Positions 5,931 through 15,500 of a DNA stretch of 18,272 nucleotides are shown piece by piece (position 1 is the stretch's first letter; every line of letters begins with the position of its first letter). The position numbers were made by a program, and so were the translations under genes. The notes under the pieces are model-generated. The model searched no databases and was not told the DNA's origin. It saw nothing but the letters and a program-made list of their open reading frames with translations. The DNA lies in the NCBI GenBank assembly GCA_002436505.1, contig DJML01000015.1, positions 1 through 18,272 on the forward strand, given 5' to 3'. The stretch is from Bacteroidetes bacterium UBA6491 (GTDB lineage Bacteria; Bacteroidota; Bacteroidia; NS11-12g; UBA9320).

Positions 5931-8900
5931 ATGAGTGTACTTAAATTTCTCTTTGGAAATTTTAAATCTTTGCTTTCCTGCATTCTGATCTTTCTTGGAC
6001 ACACCAGTGTAGCTATACCATTGTCAGGATCGTTTACAATAGGGGGAAATTCTCCCGATTATACGGACATTGGTTCTGCCGTAAATGACCTGAATACGAA
6101 CGGAGTCTCAGGTAATGTGGTGTTCAATATAAGAGCAGGCACGTATAATGAGAACATTAGAATTAATGAGCTGTCAGGCTCAGGCCCGAATGCAATAGTT
6201 ACTTTTCAGTCGGAATCAGGAACAGCTAAAGATGTAGTTATCACTCACACCCATTTGTCCAGCAGTACCAATTACAATTACACCATTTACCTGGACGGAA
6301 CGGATTTTATCATTTTTAAAGAACTCACAATCCAGGCTGATCCGCTGACTTCCAGTTCCTTTAATTATAACAGGGTGATCTATATAACCGGGAACAGCAA
6401 TAATGTTACTTTTAAAAAGAACATCATCAGATCATGGCGGGTTTCATCCGGAAGTGCAAAACCAAATTCGTGTATTTTCATCGGCTCTGATTATAACACC
6501 TCCTATGATAATGATTCCATTGTCTTTTTCGGAAATCAAATATATGGGGGATATAACGGGATATATTTTCAAGGCAGCTCCAGTGCAGGCGACTATCAGG
6601 CCCAGGGGGGTAAATATGTTTCCAATTCCTTTTTTAATCAGACCTATAATGGATTGGAGATAGTAATTGCTAAAAATACCCTGGTAAAGGGAAACCACAT
6701 TAGATCTGACCCAAAGTATGGGTCTTATGGAGGCATAAAGATCAACCAGCATTCTGACAGTTTGCTTTTAACCGGCAATACACTTGAAATGAACAGGTCT
6801 CTATACGGATTGGATGTCTCAGGGGTTGTTCCTGGAACTACAGATTATATGATAGTCTCAAACAATTGCATTTCCATTGGGCCAGAAACAGGCCCTTCAA
6901 CGGTATATGGAATCCAAAGCAATTACAACAGGGGCGTATTGTATGCCTTTAATTCGGTGATCATTTTTTCAAAACCTACATCCAGCTCTTCCTTCTATTC
7001 AAACAATAACGATACAATACAATTATTTAATAATCAATTGGTTAATAAAGGTGCCGGGTACTGCTATTATGTAAGGGCAAACCTAAACAACGACCTGAGA
7101 TCAGATCATAATAACCTGTTCACTACAGGTGCAAATCTTGCGTATGATAATGGGACAGATTGGAACACCATTGATGCCATAAGAGGTTCCACTTATAATG
7201 ACAGTCATTCCCTTGCTGTTGATCCGAGATTCATCAGTAATACTTTCCTTATTCCATACAATGATTCCGTTTTTGGCGCTGGAATTTTGATGAACAAGGT
7301 GCAGGAAGACTTTTTCGGTACTTCCAGACCTGCAAAGCCAACCATTGGTTATTATGAAGGATATCCTACGGATAATGACGCAGCGATCGTTTCAAGTTCC
7401 TCAAACGATGTGCTCATATGCCCCAATGATAGTTTTAATATATATGTTGATGTTACGAACCTGGGAAATCAAGTGCTTACCAAAGCAAGTATTTATTATT
7501 CTGTAAACAATTCCATTTCCTCTGCTATTTCATGGACAGGGAACCTGGATAAGTTTGAAGTTGACAGCAACGTCTTTCTTGGGAGTTTAACTACGGATAC
7601 GTTAGCAACGATCAGGATTTGGATAATTGACCCGAACGGAAAACAAGATGAATTTGTACTCAACGACACATTTACGCTGAACAGCAGGCTTGCGTTCAAA
7701 GGAAACTATAGGATAGGTGGAACGTCGTCAGACTTTAATACCTTAGGCGAGGCCATACAGGCTATCGCGATCTATGGGGCATGCGGACCGGTAGTTTTTA
7801 ACATTGCACCAGGAATATATGATGAACAGGTTACCATTCCAGAAATAGAAGGATTATCCGACACAAATGTTCTATCCATTCAGTCTGCGACCCGTAATCA
7901 TTCAGATGTTAAGTTTCAATACACATCAACTTCTTCGATCAATAACTTTATCTTCAAGATCGAGCACACAGATCATGTAAAAATAAATCATCTTTCATTT
8001 GAACCGAAGGGAAACAATTACAGCACCGCGATCTTTATTGAGTATGGTTCAAACAATACAATCGACAGCAACTATTTTATTGGCGTGCCCAGGTCATCCT
8101 CAAACAACCATTACTATTCGCTGGTCAGGATCGTTGGAAATCGGGTCTACAGTGCAGGCAACAATCTGATATCTGGAAATACATTTGTCAATGGGGGGAA
8201 CCAGGTAAGTGTAATTGGAGACCGTTATTATCCTGAATTGGATAACAGGATAATTGGAAACAGGTTTACAGGAACCGGAGGCCGATGCATCTATGCAGAA
8301 GGACAGAAGAACCTTACTGCCTATAATAACACTTTGAAAGGAAAGCGATATAGCTATAACGGTGGGATCTATCTCAGGTATTGTGAAGGCGGTGGTCTCA
8401 TCAATGCGAACAGGGCAGCACTTGAAAATAATACTCCGAACCTGATAATGTTTGATCAGTGCAACGTGTTTGACTCCGTTCCTTTCATCGTTATGAATAA
8501 CTTTCTTTCGGCTTTTGGTACCAGTTATGCATGCTGTATACGGTTTGACAATACAAAGCATTTATCTGTTTATAACAATAGCTGCTTTACAAAAGGTGAC
8601 AAAGCGAATGTAATTCAATGGGGGCTTAAAAATGAGGACATTAGAATTATTAATAATATTCTTTACGACGACAATGAGGGAAAAATGTTGTTTTCTCTTG
8701 CTCCATTTGACACCTCACAGATCTTCCTGGATCATAACGTATATTTTACAAAGGATACAAGTCCTTTTGAATTTGAAAGAATACCATATTCCCTCATGCA
8801 GTATCAAAATATGTATAAAGTTGACAGCAACAGCATATTTACAGAGCCAAACTTTACAAGTGACACAAACCTGTATGTCGATAATGCCATAGAATTCAAT

Positions 8901-9530
8901 GGGGCAGGCGTTGCACTTGATGAGGTCAAATATGATATCGATGGCACATTACGTGCTGATCCACCGGATATTGGTGCGGTGGAGTTTGAAATAGACACCA
9001 ATACATTAAGGGATATTGAACTAAAAGGGGTGTTGTATTACAATGCAGATACCTGTATGAAGCAAGATTCAGTAATTATTGAAGTAACCAACCATTCAAT
9101 ATTTCAGATCGATTCTTTCGAGTTGGTCTGGACCATATATAAAACAACGATCCGATCCGGTTTCATACACCAGGCTATTCCGGCGGGGGCCACCATACGT
9201 GTAAATCTTGGGCCATATGATTTCGCCCCTCTAACAATATACGACATGGAAATGGTCCTGCTTAACCCAAATGGCGCCTATGATCATTATAAGGTCAATA
9301 ATACGATGCAGTATGATTACTACCATTTCGAAGATTTTGAAATATTTCAATATAAAGACCCTTGCATAGAGGAGATCGAACTCTATATTAAAGGATTTCC
9401 ATTCAGAAACACCAGTTGGTCCACAGGTTCAAAAGAGATCCGGACTTATATCAAAAGCCCGGGAACTTACTCGATTACGGTCGAAGGATTGAACGGATGT
9501 AAAGCAACCAGATCAATTATTATTAATTAG
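5931..9530 (+). CDS. Large secreted protein with duplicated right-handed beta-helix + CARDB-like units
   Basis: 1199 residues with an N-terminal hydrophobic signal sequence (about 1-28). Two homologous units are visible. Unit 1 begins GSFTIGG...DYTDIGSAVNDL (33-54) and VVFNIRAGTYNENI (63-76). Unit 2 begins GNYRIGG...DFNTLGEAIQAI (591-612) and VVFNIAPGIYDEQV (621-634), an offset of about 558 residues. Each unit has a parallel beta-helix rich in N-T-x-I/N-x-F ladders (100-440; 650-950), a 'D-x-x-G-x-x-R-x-x-P-x-I-G' closing motif (459-473; 1003-1015) and a beta-sandwich resembling CARDB (about 490-585; 1030-1140). The last about 55 residues are Ig-like (TSWSTG...TYSITVEGLNGC). There is no recognisable T9SS sorting domain. 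Such folds act as adhesins or polysaccharide-active enzymes; no catalytic residues could be assigned. The gene forms an operon with the one 3 bp downstream. Confidence 0.8.
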   Translation: MSVLKFLFGNFKSLLSCILIFLGHTSVAIPLSGSFTIGGNSPDYTDIGSAVNDLNTNGVSGNVVFNIRAGTYNENIRINELSGSGPNAIVTFQSESGTAKDVVITHTHLSSSTNYNYTIYLDGTDFIIFKELTIQADPLTSSSFNYNRVIYITGNSNNVTFKKNIIRSWRVSSGSAKPNSCIFIGSDYNTSYDNDSIVFFGNQIYGGYNGIYFQGSSSAGDYQAQGGKYVSNSFFNQTYNGLEIVIAKNTLVKGNHIRSDPKYGSYGGIKINQHSDSLLLTGNTLEMNRSLYGLDVSGVVPGTTDYMIVSNNCISIGPETGPSTVYGIQSNYNRGVLYAFNSVIIFSKPTSSSSFYSNNNDTIQLFNNQLVNKGAGYCYYVRANLNNDLRSDHNNLFTTGANLAYDNGTDWNTIDAIRGSTYNDSHSLAVDPRFISNTFLIPYNDSVFGAGILMNKVQEDFFGTSRPAKPTIGYYEGYPTDNDAAIVSSSSNDVLICPNDSFNIYVDVTNLGNQVLTKASIYYSVNNSISSAISWTGNLDKFEVDSNVFLGSLTTDTLATIRIWIIDPNGKQDEFVLNDTFTLNSRLAFKGNYRIGGTSSDFNTLGEAIQAIAIYGACGPVVFNIAPGIYDEQVTIPEIEGLSDTNVLSIQSATRNHSDVKFQYTSTSSINNFIFKIEHTDHVKINHLSFEPKGNNYSTAIFIEYGSNNTIDSNYFIGVPRSSSNNHYYSLVRIVGNRVYSAGNNLISGNTFVNGGNQVSVIGDRYYPELDNRIIGNRFTGTGGRCIYAEGQKNLTAYNNTLKGKRYSYNGGIYLRYCEGGGLINANRAALENNTPNLIMFDQCNVFDSVPFIVMNNFLSAFGTSYACCIRFDNTKHLSVYNNSCFTKGDKANVIQWGLKNEDIRIINNILYDDNEGKMLFSLAPFDTSQIFLDHNVYFTKDTSPFEFERIPYSLMQYQNMYKVDSNSIFTEPNFTSDTNLYVDNAIEFNGAGVALDEVKYDIDGTLRADPPDIGAVEFEIDTNTLRDIELKGVLYYNADTCMKQDSVIIEVTNHSIFQIDSFELVWTIYKTTIRSGFIHQAIPAGATIRVNLGPYDFAPLTIYDMEMVLLNPNGAYDHYKVNNTMQYDYYHFEDFEIFQYKDPCIEEIELYIKGFPFRNTSWSTGSKEIRTYIKSPGTYSITVEGLNGCKATRSIIIN

Positions 9531-9533
9531 AAC

Positions 9534-12290
9534 ATGAACAAGAGATCTTATTTATATGTTTTGCTGATCATCCTGATGTTTGCCCTGGGGATTGCCTCAG
9601 GCTATGGACAAACAATTGACAGTACCTTTTTCTGGGATGGCACGTATGATGAAATACACCAGGTGCATTATCACAAGAAAGTGGATGATGGTGTTCTGTT
9701 GTCTGTCAGCGTAAACAATACCGGGCCCGGTATCATGAAACTCGATAAGGACGGGAGTGTGGTCTGGTCAACGCTGAATACCTTTCCTTACGACTATATC
9801 GGCACTTTTATACCTCGTTTCGATGTGTTTTCTGACGGGTATCTATATGCAGTAGCATATAAAAGCAACGACCAGAACAGTGCAAAATATTTTATTAAAG
9901 TTGACACAAGCAATGGATTGGTGGTATGGGTCAACAGATTCTATCCAAGAAATAACGACATTGTTGAATTTGCCGAATATGACTCCACATCCTTTGTCGC
10001 AGCATACCTGGTTGACGATCATATCAACCTTGCATTATTGAGTAAATCAGAAGGCGATACGTTAAAAACAAGCCGGTTTGGTTCTCCAACTCAAAAATTG
10101 TTAGGATCTATTGGTGTTGTGGTGGACAAAAGCAAGAACATCTATTTTTATTATGATGATACATTGGCAAAACTGAATCTAGATCATTTTGATCAGGTCC
10201 TATGGTCAAGATCGTACCTGGACGGCAGTACCAAAATGGAACTTTTTCACAGGATCTTTATTGACAGGTACGATAACATATTCCTGCTGGGCAAGAACAA
10301 CCGATCTTCTGGCGGTGATGGGATTATGATCCGGGTCGACCCCCAAAGCGGCTTTTCCATGTGGAGGTCAGAGGTGATAAGTGGAGAAATAAGTGTTGCT
10401 GATGTGAAGGAATACAAGGACAGCCTCTACGCCATTTACAGGCATTCTTATGTAGGTGGGATCGTCTCAAGGTACTTTACGGTGAAGGTCAATAAAGAAA
10501 CAGGAGAGCGAATCTGGCTTAGCAACTTTAATGTTGATCCAGTTGGCTCCGAACAATCACATAGCGGAAATTCAAATGCTGGTCTTTCAATAGATCTGGA
10601 CTGTTTTGGGGATGCGTATGTGACGGGTTATTATGGTGATGCCAATTACGGACCTGAGCAATGGGGTACAATAAAGCTTGACGCCGAGACCGGTGATAAA
10701 CTATTTGATCTGACGATCACAAATTTCCCAGGCACCTTCGATAACCTCAGTACCGGGCTGATCGCACTTGTGTTCGATGATACAGCTCGCTTGATTGGTA
10801 AACTTGAAGTTGCGAATAACAACACTGAAACAGTATTTGCAAAGATCAATCCCGACGACGGGGCCCTGATCAATAAATCCGGCATTGAAAGTGGTATTCA
10901 GTCGCCATCTACCACTTTAAACATAACCTCATTAAATGATACGGTTTACGTCCTGAAGCAGAGGGGTGAGGAGGTCATCTTAGAAGCGCATGACCAGGAT
11001 TCTCTTGTCTGGGAACTGATGTTTGATGAAGAATTCTATGTGCAGGGTGGCCGGTTTACCATCAATGGTGGATTTATCTATTTTAGTACGGTTACATTGA
11101 ACCCGGATGCCAGTCCACCTCAACCTGACAAACTGTTCATTCATAAGATTGACAAAAGCAATGGAAAGATTGAGAACAGCGGGTTTCTTTCTTTAGGTAA
11201 ATGGGGAATAAAACCACTGGAGGTCGTGGCAAGCAACGATTCGGTGTTCGTGTTTTATAAAGACAACACAAAAGTGAAATTCTTCAATTGGAACGGCTGG
11301 GTCGTCAATGGTCCATATGAGCTTCAAAATGCCGGGAATAACACGCTCTATGAAGGAGACATTAACCTTACCGTCGATATAGGCAGGTCAATTTGCTATA
11401 TAGGAGATGATGAAATATTTGAGATCAATAAATCTGATCTTTCAGTGACTACCCGCTACTCTTTTCCTTCAAGAATTGAGCCATACCAGGTGATCAATGT
11501 GAACGATACATTCTACCTCTGCGGCAGGTCTTCCTTTAAATCGTCATTGATGGCTTTTGACAAAAAGCTAAGTACCCTGTTGTGGGAAGAATCTTACGCG
11601 GCAGGCTGTATTTACAGGATTACTGCCAGTGATTCAGGGCTATATGCCATTGGCGTGGATACAAACGTTGCAACAATCAGAGAGGTGTCAATTCTTGACG
11701 GTGGCGTGAACTGGGAGTATATATTGCCGGTTCAGGGTTTCCAGTCAAAGCATGAGGTTTATTCAGTGACCACATTTGCCAACAATTCAATTCTTGGGAT
11801 TGGCGGATCAGTCGTGAATATGGATGCTTCTTCAGATGCGATCTTATTGGTCCTTTCTAAGAATGGTGATTCATTGGCTTTACTGATCGAACAAGACGGC
11901 ATTGGCAAAAGGAGTTTAACACGAACGGTAGCTGCTGTTTCAGACAGTTCTTTCTGGATAGGCGGGTCGCTTAATAGATTGCCAGGTTATTATCAGGGCT
12001 TTATATATAAAATCAAATTTGATAGCATACCCTTCAAACTGAGCATCGATGAGGTTATTTACAATTCAGGGATATTCGTGTATCCAAATCCGGCCAATGA
12101 CGTCCTTCGAATAGGAAATATTAAAGGAAAGTATACCTATACTGTTTTTGACCTGAAAGGCAGAACAATTATGTCAGCAAAGGGCAATTCAAAAGATGAA
12201 ATTAACATAGAGACATTGCGCTCGGGCATATATTACATTCTTGTGAATGATGGCCGGATAAACAGGGTAGACAAGTTTATCAAGTTGTAG
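9534..12290 (+). CDS. Secreted beta-propeller-like protein with T9SS type A sorting domain
   Basis: 918 residues. The signal peptide is followed by a cleavage region ending GYGQ (about residue 26). The body has repeated 'K-(V/I/L)-(D/N)-x-x-(T/S)-G-x-x-x-W/F' blocks, for example IKVDTSNGLVVW, VKVNKETGERIWLSNF, IKLDAETGDKLFD and HKIDKSNGKIEN. These resemble PQQ/YWTD-like propeller blades, and two propellers could fit. Residues 848-918 form a T9SS type A C-terminal domain: FVYPNPANDVL, TVFDLKGRTI, INIETLRSGIYYI and a basic ending RINRVDKFIKL. T9SS cargo is exported across the outer membrane and normally has this domain removed, with attachment to A-LPS or release. The gene starts 3 nt after the stop of the beta-helix gene, so the two products are probably made together. 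Ligand unknown. Confidence 0.82.
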   Translation: MNKRSYLYVLLIILMFALGIASGYGQTIDSTFFWDGTYDEIHQVHYHKKVDDGVLLSVSVNNTGPGIMKLDKDGSVVWSTLNTFPYDYIGTFIPRFDVFSDGYLYAVAYKSNDQNSAKYFIKVDTSNGLVVWVNRFYPRNNDIVEFAEYDSTSFVAAYLVDDHINLALLSKSEGDTLKTSRFGSPTQKLLGSIGVVVDKSKNIYFYYDDTLAKLNLDHFDQVLWSRSYLDGSTKMELFHRIFIDRYDNIFLLGKNNRSSGGDGIMIRVDPQSGFSMWRSEVISGEISVADVKEYKDSLYAIYRHSYVGGIVSRYFTVKVNKETGERIWLSNFNVDPVGSEQSHSGNSNAGLSIDLDCFGDAYVTGYYGDANYGPEQWGTIKLDAETGDKLFDLTITNFPGTFDNLSTGLIALVFDDTARLIGKLEVANNNTETVFAKINPDDGALINKSGIESGIQSPSTTLNITSLNDTVYVLKQRGEEVILEAHDQDSLVWELMFDEEFYVQGGRFTINGGFIYFSTVTLNPDASPPQPDKLFIHKIDKSNGKIENSGFLSLGKWGIKPLEVVASNDSVFVFYKDNTKVKFFNWNGWVVNGPYELQNAGNNTLYEGDINLTVDIGRSICYIGDDEIFEINKSDLSVTTRYSFPSRIEPYQVINVNDTFYLCGRSSFKSSLMAFDKKLSTLLWEESYAAGCIYRITASDSGLYAIGVDTNVATIREVSILDGGVNWEYILPVQGFQSKHEVYSVTTFANNSILGIGGSVVNMDASSDAILLVLSKNGDSLALLIEQDGIGKRSLTRTVAAVSDSSFWIGGSLNRLPGYYQGFIYKIKFDSIPFKLSIDEVIYNSGIFVYPNPANDVLRIGNIKGKYTYTVFDLKGRTIMSAKGNSKDEINIETLRSGIYYILVNDGRINRVDKFIKL

Positions 12291-12518
12291 CTATTGCTGT
12301 TATTCAGCTCATCAGATCTGCGATTTGCATTGTTCAGGTATTTCAGGACCAGCTGAGAATATGGCCAGGAAGACCTCAATGAACTGATCTTAAAATGAAA
12401 TAGATTTCTGGGTAACGGCCGAAGGGATGTACAGGCATTATTATCAGAAATAAACATGAGGGCACCTTATTCGGACATCAGCCTATTCATAGCATCTGAA
12501 TGAAGAACCTTTTAATGA
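12291..12518. other. Non-coding gap between convergent genes, no recognisable content
   Basis: Between the stop of the propeller gene and the terminator hairpin there are about 230 bp in which all plus-strand frames are broken by stops within about 35 codons. A minus-strand frame reading back into the end of the upstream gene looks like a shadow. No promoter, RNA fold or repeat was recognised. It could be a decayed gene remnant, but nothing supports a particular origin. Confidence 0.4.
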
Positions 12519-12558
12519 AAATTGCAGCACGAGATATGTAGATCTCGTGCCACAATTT
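12519..12558. terminator. Strong bidirectional hairpin terminator
   Basis: GCACGAGAT (12527-12535) pairs perfectly with ATCTCGTGC (12542-12550) around a 6-nt loop. After a 2x2 internal mismatch, AAATTG (12519-12524) pairs with CAATTT (12553-12558). A-rich sequence on the left and T-rich sequence on the right (TTTCTCTTTC) give U-rich tails in both directions. It lies 9 nt beyond the stop of the minus-strand PKD gene (12568), so it mainly terminates that transcript, and it would also stop read-through from the plus-strand pair. Confidence 0.8.
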
Positions 12559-12567
12559 CTCTTTCAG

Positions 12568-15500
12568 TTACCGTAGCAACAAAACTTCACCATTTTTAAA
12601 GTACCAGCGCGTCACTTTATAGTCTGAGAATCGCATCTCAAACAGGTAGCTTCCTGCCGGTACAGGTTTCCCTTCATAAGTACCATCCCACGGAACCGAA
12701 GCGTCTTCAGAATGATAGATCTTTTGTCCCCAACGGTTGTAAATGTTCACCTGGTAATTCTTGATACCGTTGGTTACACCGGTAACTCCAAAATTGTCAT
12801 TGATCAGATCGCCGTTTGGCGTAAATGAGGTTGGAATGTATATGAACAACTCAGGGTTAAGGAAGAAACTCTGGGATGTACTGTTTGAACATCCATTGTC
12901 GTTCGTTACGGTAAGTATGATTACGAATTGACCGGTATCTTCATATAAATGTTCAGGGTGTTGATCATTGCTGGTAAAACCATCGCCAAATTGCCACAAC
13001 CAACTGGTCACGTCAGAGGATGAAAGATCCTTGAATGTTAACGTGGATTCCAAAATGCTAGGTTTCTCGGGCAGGAACTCGAACTGTGCGAACGGCAAAT
13101 CATAGACCGTGATGTCCATAGGCAGTGAACCTGAATCTACGCAACCTTTATCAGTGGTTGCAGTAACTTTTACTTTATAAACGCCTGGGTTCAGATAAGT
13201 ATGTGTTGGGTCATCAATACTGATCTTTGACCCATCTCCCACATTCCAGTCATACCGAACAATACTACCGGTAAATATGTCAGAATTGTTCTTGAAGTCC
13301 GGTGTAAATGGTTTACAACCGTAGTATTCGTCCGCAGAGATGTCAACGACTGGCAATGGATGAATGGTGACCGCTTTTTGAATTGAATCAACGCAACCTC
13401 GGTTTGTTGTCACCAGATGCTTCAACAGAAATGCCATTGAACCACCGTAAACTTTTGAGACTTGCAGTCCATTTGCATTTGTACCGTCATGAAATTTCCA
13501 GTCAGAGGATGAAATACTGCCACCTGGAACCACAGATTTGTCCTTTAGTGTTGTTGTTTGTCCTAAACAGGAATCTATATAATAAAAGTCAACCTGAGGC
13601 AAAGGGTAAACAGAAGTGTTTCTGACCAATGTGTCATAGCACCCTTTATCACTTTTAACAACCAGCCCTATACCTGTAAGAACGTTTATATCTGATTTTA
13701 TTACCGGCAACTGAGAAGTAGAAGCAAGAGCGTTATTGTACAGCCAATAATAATTGGTGATCGTATAAGGAGGTGAAATGAATGAAGTGTTGTCAATGGT
13801 AAAATCTGATCGGTCGCAGACAGGCCCGACCGTAAACTGAGCCACCGGATTTTCAAAGATCACAATACTGTCAATTAAAGCTGCGGTACAGCCTCCTGTG
13901 GTATTTACGGTCAATTTTATCTCATACTTACCGGCCGGACTGAACCCGGTAGTAAGGTTGTCAGTGGTTGACACAAGTGTGCTGTTCACGTCCCATTCCC
14001 AGGTGTCAATGGTGTCATAATTTAAAGTATAAACAGGCAGAATGGTCTGTACGGATCCTGCGCATACATCACTGAATTTCAAACTGGTTATCTCGATCTC
14101 TTTAAGTGTTAGTTGCGTGTCAAGCTTGCTTAAACATCCTTTGTCAGAAACAGTTTTTAATGATATGTTCTTAACGCCGGGTGAACTGTAAGTGATGGCA
14201 TTGGTGTCATTGTAATATGTCTTCCCGTCACCCAGTAGCCATGATTGGATATTGATGCCTCCTGATGAAATGGTCGATGTGTTTATGAATTCAACCGTTT
14301 TGTTGACACATAGGTCAGAATGTTTGAATCCTGTTTTTACCAGCGGATAGATCTCAACGGATTTTTCAAGATGGTCCTTGCAGAAACTATCGATCTCGAC
14401 CCAAAGTCTGACAAGATAATTGCCGTCAGTGTCAAATGTGTAATTGTAATTGTAGTTGTCACTGGTGTCCCCTGCAGAGTTTATCCATCCCATTGCGGTG
14501 ATGTTGGCACCGGAAGGATTCGTTTTGTTGACAAAATCAATACGAATATCCTGGCAGGTATCATTGAAGTCAAATGCCAGGTCAACTACAGGGTATTTAT
14601 ATACGGTATCATTATAGGACCATGAGCAGGCAGAATCCGTTGTCGCTGAAAGAGTAACGATATATTGTCCCGAATCCTGGTAGAAATGTGAAGGGTCCTT
14701 TTTAATGGATGAATCACCGTCGCCAAAGGCCCAGCTATAACTTGCTATTTTACCTTCACGGACGGTAGATGTATTGACAAAATCAATGGAATCAAACTGG
14801 CAGGCACGGTCGGCGGTAAATCCAACATCCGGCAGCGGACTAATGTAGATCGAATCCATAATGGTATCGTAGCAGAAATATTCCGTTCTCACGATGTACC
14901 GGACGGGATACATGCCTGAAGTGTCGTAGTATTTTTTCGGATTTTTAAGATAGACTGTTGATCCGGTATGGAATTTCCACATTCTCAGGTTGATCAGTTC
15001 ATCAGGCGGAGCAATGCTTGAGTCAACGTACTGTACTTCGCCTAATTCACATCGGTTTTGGGATACAAAGCGGGCAACAGGCCTTCCGGTAACCCGTACT
15101 TTTAAAAATGCAGAATCAAAGTTTGAGCACCCGTCATAGGTATACTTGTACGTATATAATTTTACCAGGTAGTGCCCGGTGTCTTTATAGATGTGCTTCG
15201 GATTTTGAACAGTGTCCGTAAGCCCATCTCCAAAATGCCATTCCCAACGCGCAACCTGGTATTCTGCTGTGCCCTCCAGTTCAGCAGCCTGACCCAGGCA
15301 AATGTTCATTTCCTCGTTAAGACTGGAGTTGGTCAGTTTAATCTTTGCAGTGAGGTCTTTCACATTTGCCCCCGCAGCATATCCATAGGATTCGTATTGC
15401 CCGAATCCATATGCAAGGGCGACAAATCCTTCTGCAGCCGACAATTGATGGTTCCCCTGATTGACCGTTATCTGAGCGTAAGAATAGCGCGAATTAGAGG

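Noticed and set aside
8100..8561. A 153-codon minus-strand frame inside the beta-helix gene
   Set aside because: It is a shadow of the repetitive N-rich beta-helix coding sequence with no independent start signal or family resemblance.
9480..9545. Possible frameshift that split one large protein into the beta-helix and propeller genes
   Set aside because: The downstream gene begins with its own signal peptide directly after its ATG, so the two are separate genes in an operon.
12233..12457. A 74-codon minus-strand frame in the convergent gap
   Set aside because: It overlaps the T9SS domain end of the plus-strand gene, matches nothing recognised, and has no promoter or hairpin.
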